A DNA stretch of 64,000 nt from Hyalangium ruber (GTDB lineage Bacteria > Myxococcota > Myxococcia > Myxococcales > Myxococcaceae): the NCBI RefSeq assembly GCF_034259325.1, contig NZ_JAXIVS010000005.1, positions 1-64,000 of the forward strand. The letters are read 5' to 3'. Every line of letters starts with the position of its first letter. Within the stretch, counting starts at the first letter, position 1. The notes under the pieces were generated by a model, which worked only from the letters and a program-made list of their open reading frames with translations, was not told the DNA's origin and ran no database searches. The translations under genes were made by a program, and so were the position numbers. This document shows positions 18,013 through 26,104 of the stretch, in pieces.

Positions 18013-18795
18013 TCACTGCCTTGGCTGCACCGCGGGGGCGGGCTCGAGTCGCGGCGGCGTGACTCCCTGGCTCCGAGCGAGCCGGGAGAAGACCGTCCCG
18101 GCGGCCCGTGGAGTGATGCGCTGGTAGCGGGCGTAGGCCGCCACCAGCGCGGCGCGGAGGGACTCCGAGTCCGTGGGGCCATGCCGGGCGACCGTCGCCG
18201 CGAGTGCCTCGAGAAGGTAGGCCTCCGGCGCCATGAAGGTGCGGGTGAGGAGAACCGGCTCCACACCGAGGGACCGCAGGACGGGCCCGAAGTACTGCTC
18301 ACTCTCACAGGCCAGGATGGCGACGGGCCGCGGCTTGGCTCCCACGGGCGCCCGCGTCTCGGGGGGAGCCCGGTCCATGAGCCGGTCATGCCCCGCCCAG
18401 ACCACGAGGTCAGCGGAGCTGCCACCAGCGGCCGCTCGCAGGAAGTCCTCGAGGGCATCATCGATCCGATCCCCCGCGTAGGCCCGAAGCGAGAGCCGGA
18501 CCGTGCGCTCACCACGGCCAGCGGTCCGCTCGAGCACCAGCTCACGCAGGACCACGGCGTCTGGCGGGCCATCGCGCCGGCTCCGCACCTGAAACCCGGG
18601 AGCGCGCTTCAGGAAACGCTCCGCCCCATAGGCTGCGCCCCAGTACAGGTTGGCCTCCAGGGAGCGGGGGTCCCCAGCGCCGCCGCGGCCACAGGCCAGC
18701 TGTGCCCCATCGCACAGCGGCACGAACACCTCGACTTCAATGACTTGAGCGGGCGAGACCGCGAGCAGGGCCATCAATCCGAGCGTGAGTGACAT
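18013..18795 (-). CDS. Secreted protein with His...Cys motif arrangement, function unknown
   Basis: A 260-residue protein with a short signal peptide (residues 1-16). The core shows two strand-like segments, each followed by a possible catalytic residue: [13 protein letters not shown] (His about residue 138) and [13 protein letters not shown] (Cys about 164). This order and spacing resembles clan-CD cysteine peptidases (caspase/CHAT-like folds), where a His after one beta-strand pairs with a Cys after the next. That is inference from pattern only. A pair of cysteines near the N-terminus ([14 protein letters not shown]) suggests export with a disulfide. It is divergent from the S41 peptidase gene by 127 bases. 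Confidence 0.6.
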   Translation of the reverse strand: MSLTLGLMALLAVSPAQVIEVEVFVPLCDGAQLACGRGGAGDPRSLEANLYWGAAYGAERFLKRAPGFQVRSRRDGPPDAVVLRELVLERTAGRGERTVRLSLRAYAGDRIDDALEDFLRAAAGGSSADLVVWAGHDRLMDRAPPETRAPVGAKPRPVAILACESEQYFGPVLRSLGVEPVLLTRTFMAPEAYLLEALAATVARHGPTDSESLRAALVAAYARYQRITPRAAGTVFSRLARSQGVTPPRLEPAPAVQPRQ

Positions 18796-18922
18796 GGGCT
18801 TCCTCTAGGAACATGCCACTGTAACGGCCGTGCGTGTCAAATGGGTCTGTGCGGCTGGAGACGGTCTCCGCCGGCCTGCAGCCGCGCACGTGACGGACAA
18901 GGGTGACGACTAGGATGGTGCA

Positions 18923-20146
18923 ATGAAGCGGATGACGACGATGGTGCTCGCGCTGGCGCTGACCGCGGCGGGCTCGGCCTTTTCGCAGCCCCAGCCCGCC
19001 GAGCCCGCCACCGCGGAAGGCAGCGGCTTCCGCGAGGACGCGCGCTCGATCGAGAAGCGGGTCAACGCCCATTACGCCTATCTGGACCGTCTTCCCGACG
19101 GGCGGATGCCTCTCTCCGCCAAGCTGCGTGCCGAAGCGGAGCAGGTCCGAGACAAGCGCTCGCTGCTTCGCTTCGCGGAGCGAGCGCTGCTGACCCTCGC
19201 CGATCATCACGCCATCACCGGCAGCTCCTTCGCCGACAGCTGGGCGGTCGTCCCAAGCTATTCCGATCTCTGGATCGAGAAGCGCGGACCCGATTTCAGA
19301 GTGGAGGCCGTGCGGCAGGACTCACCCGCCGAGCGCGCGGGGATCAAACCGGGAGACCGGTTGACGGCCATCGAGGGTGTTCCGACAGCACGAGCGGTCG
19401 AGGCCTTCTGGGCGAACCTCGGCTTGACCTCCACCGAGGAGCGAGCGGGCTTTGCCGCGCGCGTCCTGGCCGCCGGGAAACGGGATCGGCCACGGGTCCT
19501 CTCGGTTCAGCGCGACGCGAGCCCACCTCGGCAGCTGACCTTGCCGAACCTCTATACGGTTACCCGCGAGCGCCCTCTCCTCTCCGCCACGCCCGCGGGG
19601 GCCGATCTGCTGATCACGATCCATGACTCCCTTGGCAATGAGGGGACCATCGCGGCCTTCGATGCGGCGATGGCGCAAGCGCGGCCGGATCAGCGGGTGA
19701 TCATCGATCTCAGCGAAACGCCGAGCGGCGGCAACACGGTGGTCGCACGGGCGCTCATGGGCTGGTTCGTATCGAAGCCAACGGCCTATCAGATGCACAA
19801 CCTCCCTGCCGAGGAGCGGCAGACCGGAATCCCCCGCCAATGGATCGAGCAGGTGCTGCCGAGGACAGGGAAGCACCATGCGGGGCCCCTGCTCATTCGC
19901 GTGGGTCGCTGGACCGGCAGCATGGGCGAGGGTCTGGCCCTCGGCTTCAATGCCATCGGAGCGGACGTCGTGGGAGATCCGATGGCAGGGCTGCTGGGCG
20001 CCATCTACGATCACGGCCTCAGCCACTCCGGTCTGATCCTGAAACTTCCGACGGAGCGGCTCATGGCGGTGGACGGGACGCCCCGCGAACGCTTCATCCC
20101 GAAGGCGGCACGAGCGGCAGGAGACGGGACACCCCCTCGGAGGTGA
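18923..20146 (+). CDS. S41-family C-terminal processing peptidase-like protein, exported
   Basis: A 407-residue protein with a Sec signal peptide (about 1-22). It contains a PDZ domain (about 115-165; QDSPAERAGIKPGDRLTAIEG is its carboxylate-binding part, and only a fragment is quoted exactly) and a ClpP/crotonase-like S41 domain. The likely nucleophile is the Ser in WTGSMGEG (about 332), matching the Ser of the TASAGE-type motif in tail-specific peptidases; a catalytic Lys is not obvious. It would act in the periplasm on peptides or proteins. No partner gene is adjacent. Confidence 0.75.
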   Translation: MKRMTTMVLALALTAAGSAFSQPQPAEPATAEGSGFREDARSIEKRVNAHYAYLDRLPDGRMPLSAKLRAEAEQVRDKRSLLRFAERALLTLADHHAITGSSFADSWAVVPSYSDLWIEKRGPDFRVEAVRQDSPAERAGIKPGDRLTAIEGVPTARAVEAFWANLGLTSTEERAGFAARVLAAGKRDRPRVLSVQRDASPPRQLTLPNLYTVTRERPLLSATPAGADLLITIHDSLGNEGTIAAFDAAMAQARPDQRVIIDLSETPSGGNTVVARALMGWFVSKPTAYQMHNLPAEERQTGIPRQWIEQVLPRTGKHHAGPLLIRVGRWTGSMGEGLALGFNAIGADVVGDPMAGLLGAIYDHGLSHSGLILKLPTERLMAVDGTPRERFIPKAARAAGDGTPPRR

Positions 20147-20195
20147 GCCGGCCGCACCGCTTGGAGTACGGCCCCATCCCGTTTCGTCCCGTCTG

Positions 20196-22052
20196 CTAGC
20201 GCGGCGGCAGCCACGACTCCTGGGTCCGGTACAGGCCGAAGGTGGTGGCCAGCCACAGCCGTCCATCGGGGCCGAACTTGGCGGACTGGAGCTCGGGGAG
20301 CCCCGCGGGGAGGGTGACCTTCTGGAGGGTGTTCGAGAAACCGCCCAGGTAGAGCTCGCTGTTCGGGTAGAGCACCGCCAGCGTCTGCCCGTACTCCCCC
20401 ACGGCGGACATGGAGATCGCGGCGCCCAGGGGCCGGGGCGCGCCGTCGGCGTCTATCCACTCGTCGGCGAGGCCGAAGCTGAAGCGCACCCGCATGCCGG
20501 ACTGCCAGGCGTTGGTGCCGAACCAGCGCCGGTAGCTGGCGAACGCGGAGGGGCCCCGGTAGGTGGGCTTGGTCCAGGCGAAGCCGTGGTAGCCGAGGGT
20601 GAAGCGGGCCTGGGGGTTGGACTCCAGGCGCATGGGGTTGATCTCGGTCCAGCCCATGGAGCCGTTCCCCGGGGTGGCCTGCATCATCACGCCGGAGGTG
20701 TCCTGCTCGTTGGCGGTGGACACCACGAGCACGGGCCGAGGATCGTTCGGCACCCACTGAGCCTGGTGGATGGTCTCGGTGGGGCGGTTCAGCGTGCTCT
20801 CGATCTGGATCTGCCGGCCCTCCTTGTCGAGGATCCAGAACCGAGCCGCCGTGCCACCCACGAAGAGCCGCTCGCCGTCGGGGCTGAAGGCCACACAGCG
20901 CATCCCCCCGTCGAAGGTAAGCCCGCGATACCACTGCACGCCGTCGTCGCTCACGTAGACGGTAGACTTCGGGCCGTCGCTCTGGAGCACCGCCACCCGC
21001 CCATTGCCCGCCACGGTCACATCCACCGATGGGCGGTTGGAGAGTCCTGGGACGCGGTCGTAGCTCCAGGCCGTGGCGGTGGCGCCCAGCCGGACGACCC
21101 CCTGGGCGGTGGTGGCCACCAGCTCGTCGGGGAAGGCCACCACCGTGAGGGTGAACGCGCCCGTGTACGGCACGCGTGGGGCCCAGGTGGTGCCCTCGTC
21201 CGTGCTCTCGTCCACCTGCCCATTCCGACCCACCCGCACCAGGGCGCCGCCGGGCTGCTGGGCGTAGAGGTAGCCCTGGGTGATCGGGCCGCGGGTGAAG
21301 GTCAGGCCCTCATCGGTGGAGCGGAGCAGCTCGCTGGTGGTGCCGTCGTTGCGCTCCAGCAGCAGGGTGCCGGCGGCGCTCTCGAAGGGCTCGCGGGCGC
21401 CAGCGTGCTCCCCCATCGGCTCCCAACTGCTCCCATCACGGGTGCGGTAGACGAAGCGATCGTCTCCTACCAGGTAGAGCCGCTGCCCGCTGCCAGTCAC
21501 CGACACGTACTCGAAGGTGCGGGGCAGGATGACTTCGGTGAACGACGCCCCCTGGTCGGCTGAGTGGAACAGGCGGGGCGGCTCGGTGGCCCACAGCAGC
21601 CACGCCGCGTCCGCCGCCAGCACCGCGCTGACGCTCGCGGTGGCCCGCTGGACCCCCGCCGGCAGCGCGATGGACGTGAAGGTGCGCCCGCCATCGCTCG
21701 AGCGGGCGATGTCCGTAGCGGAAGAGCTCCAGAGGGCCCCGTCGGAGGCCACGAAGAGCTGGAAGGGCGGCGCGGCGCCGCGCAGCTCCCAGGTGACTCC
21801 GCGATCACTGCTGGCGGCAATCCTCCCCTCGATGACCGAGTACAGCGTGCCGTCCGGGGCCTGCGCGAGGTTCGTGGGAACCTGCGGCTGCGCTGCGGTG
21901 ATGAGCTCCGGCGTGAAGGTGGTGGGCACCGTCCAGCCGGGCGGGCCCGCATCGGGCTCCTGTCCCGCATCGGCTGGACCGGAAGTCGAGGAACCCAGCA
22001 GATCGCATCCGGCAAGCGGGACGAGCAGGAGGACAAACAGCAGGGGGCGCAT
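20196..22052 (-). CDS. Lipoprotein with BNR/sialidase-type propeller repeats
   Basis: A 618-residue lipoprotein; the signal ends in the lipobox PLAGC (Cys about residue 16), and ATG 22052 starts directly at it. The body has at least seven Asp-box-like repeats of the form SxDxGxTW, for example SSDRGVTWE, SSDGGRTFT, SADQGASFTE, STDEGLTF, STDEGTTWAP and SDDGVQWY. This indicates one or more BNR beta-propellers as in sialidase-like or photosystem-assembly-like proteins. The arginine triad of true sialidases is not evident, so a binding role is more likely. Surface or periplasmic location is expected. Confidence 0.8.
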   Translation of the reverse strand: MRPLLFVLLLVPLAGCDLLGSSTSGPADAGQEPDAGPPGWTVPTTFTPELITAAQPQVPTNLAQAPDGTLYSVIEGRIAASSDRGVTWELRGAAPPFQLFVASDGALWSSSATDIARSSDGGRTFTSIALPAGVQRATASVSAVLAADAAWLLWATEPPRLFHSADQGASFTEVILPRTFEYVSVTGSGQRLYLVGDDRFVYRTRDGSSWEPMGEHAGAREPFESAAGTLLLERNDGTTSELLRSTDEGLTFTRGPITQGYLYAQQPGGALVRVGRNGQVDESTDEGTTWAPRVPYTGAFTLTVVAFPDELVATTAQGVVRLGATATAWSYDRVPGLSNRPSVDVTVAGNGRVAVLQSDGPKSTVYVSDDGVQWYRGLTFDGGMRCVAFSPDGERLFVGGTAARFWILDKEGRQIQIESTLNRPTETIHQAQWVPNDPRPVLVVSTANEQDTSGVMMQATPGNGSMGWTEINPMRLESNPQARFTLGYHGFAWTKPTYRGPSAFASYRRWFGTNAWQSGMRVRFSFGLADEWIDADGAPRPLGAAISMSAVGEYGQTLAVLYPNSELYLGGFSNTLQKVTLPAGLPELQSAKFGPDGRLWLATTFGLYRTQESWLPPR

Positions 22053-22155
22053 AGGCAGGGCTCCAAGGAGGGAGCCGCGAGCATTGGCCTCCAGTGGCTC
22101 AGGGGTCAACTCACAGGCTGACGCCGTATCGATCCAACTGCTAGAGCGCTCGTGC

Positions 22156-22695
22156 ATGCGAATCGCTGTCTCTGGCACTCACCGCTCGGGAAAGTCCACC
22201 CTCATCGAAGAGCTGTCCGACCTCCTCCCCTCCTATGTGACGGTGGATGAGCCGTACCACCAGCTGGAGGAAGAGGGGTACGCGTTCGCGACGCCCCCGT
22301 CGGTCGAGGATTTCGAAGCGCAGCTCGCACGGTCCATCGCCAACCTGGAGGATGACGCTCGCGACGTGTTGTTCGACCGGTGTCCGGTGGACTTCATCGG
22401 ATACCTGTTGGCCCACGAGGACTGTGACGCGTTCGACGTTGACGCGTGGCTCCCGCGCGTACGCAGAGCCCTCCAGAAGCTCGATCTGATCGTGCTGGTC
22501 GGGATCGAGCGGCCGGACCGGATCGCGCTCTCCGCCTCGGAGGACGAGGAGCTGCGCCTGGCGGTTGACGAGAAGCTGAAGGAGCTCCTCCTCGATAATC
22601 CTTACGCCTTGGACGTGGAGGTGCTCGAGGTCGAAGGTGCGCTGAGAGCGCGTGCGAAGCAGGTTCTCGAGCACCTTCCTGACGCATCCCGGTAA
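22156..22695 (+). CDS. Small P-loop NTPase (AAA_28-like nucleotide kinase)
   Basis: A 179-residue protein starting MRIAVSGTHRSGKST, a classical Walker A (GTHRSGKS) at the extreme N-terminus, as in NadR-type and AAA_28 kinases. A Walker-B-like DVLFDRCPVDF follows at about residue 72. Length and layout fit a nucleoside or metabolite kinase; the substrate is unknown. The start is fixed by the P-loop. No strong ribosome-binding site is visible. It is divergent from the BNR lipoprotein and directly precedes kinase copy 2. Confidence 0.8.
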   Translation: MRIAVSGTHRSGKSTLIEELSDLLPSYVTVDEPYHQLEEEGYAFATPPSVEDFEAQLARSIANLEDDARDVLFDRCPVDFIGYLLAHEDCDAFDVDAWLPRVRRALQKLDLIVLVGIERPDRIALSASEDEELRLAVDEKLKELLLDNPYALDVEVLEVEGALRARAKQVLEHLPDASR

Positions 22696-22726
22696 TCGCT
22701 CGCCATCCTTCCAGAATACGACCAAG

Positions 22727-22766
22727 AAAGTCTGCTGACGGCTGCCTACGTACAACATAGGATCCT
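22727..22766 (+). promoter_or_regulatory. Conserved upstream block of kinase copy 2
   Basis: Matches 8748-8787 at nearly every position (AAAGTCTGCTGACGG ... ACATAGGATCCTT). Probable promoter region; exact boxes are not assigned. Confidence 0.45.
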
Positions 22767-22771
22767 TCTGA

Positions 22772-22796
22772 GTGGAGGGAGGTGCCACCCCTCCAC
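22772..22796 (+). promoter_or_regulatory. Leader hairpin before kinase copy 2
   Basis: GTGGAGGG (22772-22779) pairs with CCCTCCAC (22789-22796) around a nine-base loop. The stem bases differ from copy 1 (8791-8815), but pairing is kept at the same distance from the GGGAGG ribosome-binding site. Confidence 0.6.
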
Positions 22797-22810
22797 CGGG
22801 AGGTCCCTTC

Positions 22811-24319
22811 ATGAGCTTCAAGTCCGTCCCGGAGGCCCCTTCCCTCCACCTCCTCCCGGGAACTCAGGTGGGCGACTGGCGCGTGGTGGAGCGACAGGGC
22901 CAAGGCACTTACGGAGTCGTCTACCGCGCCGTCCGGGTGGGCCAGGAGGACTCAGGCCCCGTGGCCCTCAAGCTGGCCGTGTACCCGTGGGATCCTCGCT
23001 TCGCGCGGGAGGTGGGCCTGCTCTCTCGCATCCGCCACCCGAGCGTCCCGCTCCTGCGGGGCCACGGGCACTGGCGCCACGCTTCCGGAGCGGAGCACCC
23101 TTTCTTCGTCATGGAGTGGGTGGAGGGCACTCCGCTCTACGCCTGGGCCGAGCACCATGCCGCCTCCTGCAGGCTGGTGCTCCGACTGCTGGCCCAGGTG
23201 GCTCGCGCGCTCGCCGCCACCCACGCCGCCAACGCCGTCCACCGCGATGTCAAAGGCGCCAACGTCCTGGTACGCGCGGATGGCAGCGCCGTGCTCATCG
23301 ACTTCGGCGCGGGTCACTTCCAGGGAGCCCCCCGCCTCACGTGGCAATCCCTGCCTCCGGGCACGGTCGCCTACCGCTCTCCCGAGGCCAATCTGTTCCT
23401 GCTGGCCTCCATCCGGGCCCGCGATGCCTACTACCCGGCCACTCCGGCCGATGACTTGTTCTCCCTGGGCGTGACGGCCTTCCGCCTCGTCATCGGGGAG
23501 TACCTCCCGGACATTGAGCCCTATCAGGATGCGGCGGAGTGCTGGCACCTGCTGTGCCCGGATCCGCGGCCCTTCCTGGAGCGCAATCCCCGAGTACACC
23601 CACGGCTGCGGGAGTGGATCCTCCGCCTCCTCTCGGAGTCTCCCGAGGCCCGTGGCACGGCAGCGGAGCTCGCCCAGGCGCTGGAAGCCGCCGCGGAGCA
23701 CGCGGGCCCCGAGGCCGATCTCCCTCTGCGCACCGCGCAAGCACCGCAGCCTTTGCCCTTACCCCGTGAGCAGGCCCTTGCTCCTGTACCCACCCGGGCG
23801 ACACCGCCGCCAGAGGAGGCACCCTCGGGCGTGGTGCCACTCCCGAAGGAGGCCGGCTTCCGGACCCGTGTCCTGGCGTGGAGACCCTGGCTGGCCCTGG
23901 GGATGCTCGGGATCCTCGTGGGGGCCTTGCAGGCAGTGCATGCACGGCTCGAGCGGCTGGCTGCGCGCGGGCAGCAGTCCTCTGCTTCCGAGGTGCCCGA
24001 TGCGGGCACTGCCGCCGTGGGGGACTCCGCGCCAACCGCTCCCCTGGCCTCCATCCATGTCCCTTCCAAGACGGAGGCCATGGCCCGGGACATGCCTCCC
24101 AAGCCTCTTCCTGGGCAGACCCGACCCGACGAGAAGGGCCGCTGTCCCGGTCGCAAGCAGGTGGCCATCAACGGTGGTTGCTGGGTGGAGACCCTCCCGA
24201 TGGCCGCCGAGGAGTGCATGGAGAACGGCTACGTGTACAGCCAAGGTCAGTGCTACTCCCCTGCCCTCACTCCGCCCAGCAAGCCTCCGCCCACGTCGAG
24301 TCCGCCGGACTCCCGCTGA
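22811..24319 (+). CDS. Ser/Thr protein kinase, membrane-anchored, copy 2
   Basis: A 502-residue paralogue of the kinase at 8833-10347 with all catalytic motifs kept (GQGTYG, VALKLA, HRDVKGAN, IDFGAG), a single C-terminal membrane helix (WLALGMLGILVGALQAV) and the same Cys/Pro-rich tail. Changes scatter through the whole protein, for example Val to Ile, Trp for Gly near residue 60, and a changed tail sequence AAEECMENGYVY. Both copies appear intact and under constraint, which argues against a very recent assembly duplicate. GGGAGG lies six bases before ATG 22811. Confidence 0.9.
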   Translation: MSFKSVPEAPSLHLLPGTQVGDWRVVERQGQGTYGVVYRAVRVGQEDSGPVALKLAVYPWDPRFAREVGLLSRIRHPSVPLLRGHGHWRHASGAEHPFFVMEWVEGTPLYAWAEHHAASCRLVLRLLAQVARALAATHAANAVHRDVKGANVLVRADGSAVLIDFGAGHFQGAPRLTWQSLPPGTVAYRSPEANLFLLASIRARDAYYPATPADDLFSLGVTAFRLVIGEYLPDIEPYQDAAECWHLLCPDPRPFLERNPRVHPRLREWILRLLSESPEARGTAAELAQALEAAAEHAGPEADLPLRTAQAPQPLPLPREQALAPVPTRATPPPEEAPSGVVPLPKEAGFRTRVLAWRPWLALGMLGILVGALQAVHARLERLAARGQQSSASEVPDAGTAAVGDSAPTAPLASIHVPSKTEAMARDMPPKPLPGQTRPDEKGRCPGRKQVAINGGCWVETLPMAAEECMENGYVYSQGQCYSPALTPPSKPPPTSSPPDSR

Positions 24320-24371
24320 GCCCCGGTCTCATCCGCTTGGCTGCCTCTGGCGGATTCAGGGGAAAAGAAAA

Positions 24372-24398
24372 CCCCGGCTCGCCTGATGGCTGCCGGGG
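24372..24398 (+). terminator. Hairpin terminator of kinase copy 2
   Basis: CCCCGGC (24372-24378) pairs with GCCGGGG (24392-24398) around 13 bases, 52 bases after the stop. There is no clean T-run. The same place in copy 1 (about 10402-10424) keeps a shorter CCGGC/GCCGG version. A folded 3' end is likely; true factor-independent termination is uncertain. Confidence 0.45.
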
Positions 24399-24422
24399 CC
24401 TTGCTACAGTTCCCGCTGCCCT

Positions 24423-24451
24423 GTGGAGGCGGCGGGAATTGAACCCACGCC
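24423..24451 (-). other. tRNA/tmRNA 3'-end fragment (candidate attachment site)
   Basis: Read on the minus strand, GTGGG-TTCAATT-CCCGC is a complete T-arm (five pairs including one G-U, seven-base loop), followed by CGCCTCCAC, which looks like an acceptor-stem 3' strand and discriminator. No D-arm, anticodon arm or matching 5' acceptor strand is in place. The sequence resembles the 3' end of ssrA (tmRNA) more than a usual tRNA (recollection of tmRNA ends, not a search). Such fragments are typical scars of integrases that target the 3' ends of tRNA or tmRNA genes. Confidence 0.5.
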
Positions 24452-24480
24452 GGGCGGTGCGAAACCTCTATTCGTAGCGG

Positions 24481-24561
24481 AGAATTGATGCCCTCTGTGG
24501 TTTCAAGGGCTTACGGATGATTAATAATCAGAATTCTTGAAAGAATTGATGCCGCTCTGTG
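24481..24561. repeat. AT-rich arm-like repeats
   Basis: AGAATTGATGCC followed by CTCTGTG occurs at 24481-24499 and again (with one extra base) at 24542-24561. Between them lies the inverted repeat AATTCTT-GA-AAGAATT (24532-24547). The stretch is much richer in A and T than the surroundings. Paired direct repeats beside a tRNA-like end resemble integrase arm sites. Confidence 0.4.
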
Positions 24562-24579
24562 CCGTGAAGTTTCTTCAGG

Positions 24580-24954
24580 CTACCTCACTGAGAGAATGCG
24601 CTCTCGCTCCAGGACTTGGCGGACCTCTTCGCTTGCGGCCTTGATGTTCCCCTTCGGAAAGGGGATGTAGGTAAGCCCGGCGATGTTCGAGAAACTGGAA
24701 CAACCATCCTCCAGCATGATGATCGCACGCCTGAATCCGAGGCGCCCTTGGAAGAGCCCTGCTTCGTGGACGACGTTCTCACGGGCTCGCCGCGTTTGAT
24801 CAGCCTGTTCATCCTCCGGCGTCATGATGAGGAATGCGAAGACGGCTGAGTCGAGCATCTCTTCCAGCCGCTCCTTTGTCGTCAAGCCAGCGGCAGGCGC
24901 CATATTGAACTCGTCCGCCTTGAGCCCAAGCCGCTCTTGGATTTGGTAGTTCTG
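24580..24954 (-). pseudogene. TIR-like nucleotide-binding protein (PF10137-like), N-terminally truncated
   Basis: The readable part runs QERLGLKADEFN, then TTKERLEEMLDSAVFAFLIMT, then NVVHEAGLFQGRLGFRRAI, then a C-terminal FSNIAGL and FPKGNIKAA. This order is what I know from the predicted nucleotide-binding TIR-like family (PF10137, also found as the effector domain of some CBASS systems). Full-length members start with a GHGRS-type segment and WRxLKDF before ERLGL; here the frame becomes unrelated just upstream of 24954 and stops at 24997-24999, where the toxin gene on the other strand begins. An ATG at 24903 exists but would leave out conserved sequence. It is probably a dead or relic effector. 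Confidence 0.65.
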
Positions 24955-24998
24955 ACTTCCAGCATTCGTTAAGCGCGCGCCAGAGCGGAAGGATGATC

Positions 24999-25625
24999 AT
25001 GCGGCCACGCTGGACAGTTGTCGGGGCGTTGCTCCTGTTCGTAAGCGGGTGCGGAACGACCGGGGCCATCCCATCACCGGGGGCACAGGCAGCGCGCTCC
25101 AAACTGGAAGGGCCACGGATCAGCGTCGTTGCTGGGAGTTTCAAGCCCACTTTTTACTATGGCCCGTGGCAGTGCAGTCAGCGGTGGATGACCTACTGCC
25201 ACAGGCAGTGTGCAGCCGAGGGCTACGCCCTCAAAGGCTGCATGTGGATTGCTGATCTCAAGCTGGATTGGGAGGGGACGCTCCACAACGCGGGCGGACG
25301 CTACGCGATCACTCACTGTTGCTGTGCCTATCCCGTACTCTCGAAGGAGGCGACGAAAGCAGCCCGCACTCGGTGGGAGAAGTTCCGCGACTCCTTTCGG
25401 AAGGACTGGGGCGAGAAATTTGGAGACTGGCCAGCGGGAGAAGACGCGTCTTGGCCCGGCCATCATCTCCGCGATCTCAAGCATGGCGGCGATCCAGTTG
25501 ATCCCGACAACATCCTGCCGACGCCCCCCACCATTCACGACCTACTGAACAAGGAGTATCCGAGGTGCTACGACGGGCTGCCGCCCTGGAATACGGTCGG
25601 ACCTGATCTTCCCTACGTGGATTAG
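24999..25625 (+). CDS. Lipoprotein toxin with HNH/GHH-like C-terminal domain (SitA-like candidate)
   Basis: A 208-residue protein. The lipobox is FVSGC (Cys about residue 18), so it should be an outer-membrane-directed lipoprotein. A Cys-rich middle section follows (WQCSQRWMTYCHRQCAAEGY, ALKGCMWIADLK, HCCCAYP; about 57-115). The C-terminal 80 residues read WPGHHLRDLKHGGDP...NILP...TIHD, a layout like HNH/GHH-superfamily nucleases of polymorphic toxins. ATG 24999 has GGAAGG six bases upstream (ATG 24993 is an alternative). An SMI1/KNR4 gene follows directly, the usual immunity partner. Lipoprotein toxins with swapped C-termini and cognate immunity genes are known in Myxococcus as SitA/SitI, spread by outer membrane exchange. 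Membership of that system is inference. Confidence 0.65.
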   Translation: MRPRWTVVGALLLFVSGCGTTGAIPSPGAQAARSKLEGPRISVVAGSFKPTFYYGPWQCSQRWMTYCHRQCAAEGYALKGCMWIADLKLDWEGTLHNAGGRYAITHCCCAYPVLSKEATKAARTRWEKFRDSFRKDWGEKFGDWPAGEDASWPGHHLRDLKHGGDPVDPDNILPTPPTIHDLLNKEYPRCYDGLPPWNTVGPDLPYVD

Positions 25626-25630
25626 TGACG

Positions 25631-26104
25631 ATGCCGACGCCCATTGACAGCTTGCTTGAAGAGATTTCACGCGATCACTTCCCGCATCCACCCGCCACGC
25701 CTGCGGAGATCGAGGCATTCGAGCAGCGCGTAGGCTGGAAGCTGGATCCAGACCTGCGGGCCTTCTATCTGCACTGCGATGGAGCAGAGTTGCTCAAGCC
25801 CCGTCCGGTTTCGCCTTATCGGATCCTTCCCTTATCCAAGATCGTACGAGCGCGCGTTGCCATCTACGGAGAGGATGAGGACAAGCTGGGCCCGGCTTCT
25901 GTGTACGCCGTGTGCGACGTTCAAGACGGCAACTACATCGTGATCGACGTGAGCCAGCCGGTGAACGGTCGCTATCCCCTCTTCGACGCGTGGCACGAGG
26001 CATGGCCGGATCCGTACTACTGCGAGAAGGTCGAAGACGCGTTCTCAGAGTTCTTGGAAGCGGCTTTGCGTTCCCGCCGTCCCGCCTACTGGCTGGAACG
26101 GTAA
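25631..26104 (+). CDS. SMI1/KNR4-family immunity protein
   Basis: A 157-residue protein with the SMI1/KNR4 (SUKH) pattern: the early TPAEIEAFEQRVGWKLDPDL segment (only part quoted exactly), LRAFYLHCDGAELL, the central SPYRILPLSKI, then GNYIVIDVS, and a C-terminal FSEFLEAALRS helix. SUKH proteins are the commonest immunity proteins of polymorphic toxins and would neutralise the toxin encoded directly upstream. GTG 25625 overlaps the toxin stop codon TAG; ATG 25631 is six bases on. The tight coupling supports a toxin-immunity unit. Confidence 0.85.
   Translation: MPTPIDSLLEEISRDHFPHPPATPAEIEAFEQRVGWKLDPDLRAFYLHCDGAELLKPRPVSPYRILPLSKIVRARVAIYGEDEDKLGPASVYAVCDVQDGNYIVIDVSQPVNGRYPLFDAWHEAWPDPYYCEKVEDAFSEFLEAALRSRRPAYWLER

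Larger units (their letters stand above)
22711..24396. repeat. Kinase duplication unit, copy 2
   Basis: The 1.69 kb direct repeat of 8732-10424. The left border is just after the NTPase gene; the right border is at the terminator hairpin, 27 bases before the tRNA/tmRNA-like fragment. The flanks beyond both borders are unrelated to those of copy 1. Confidence 0.85.
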
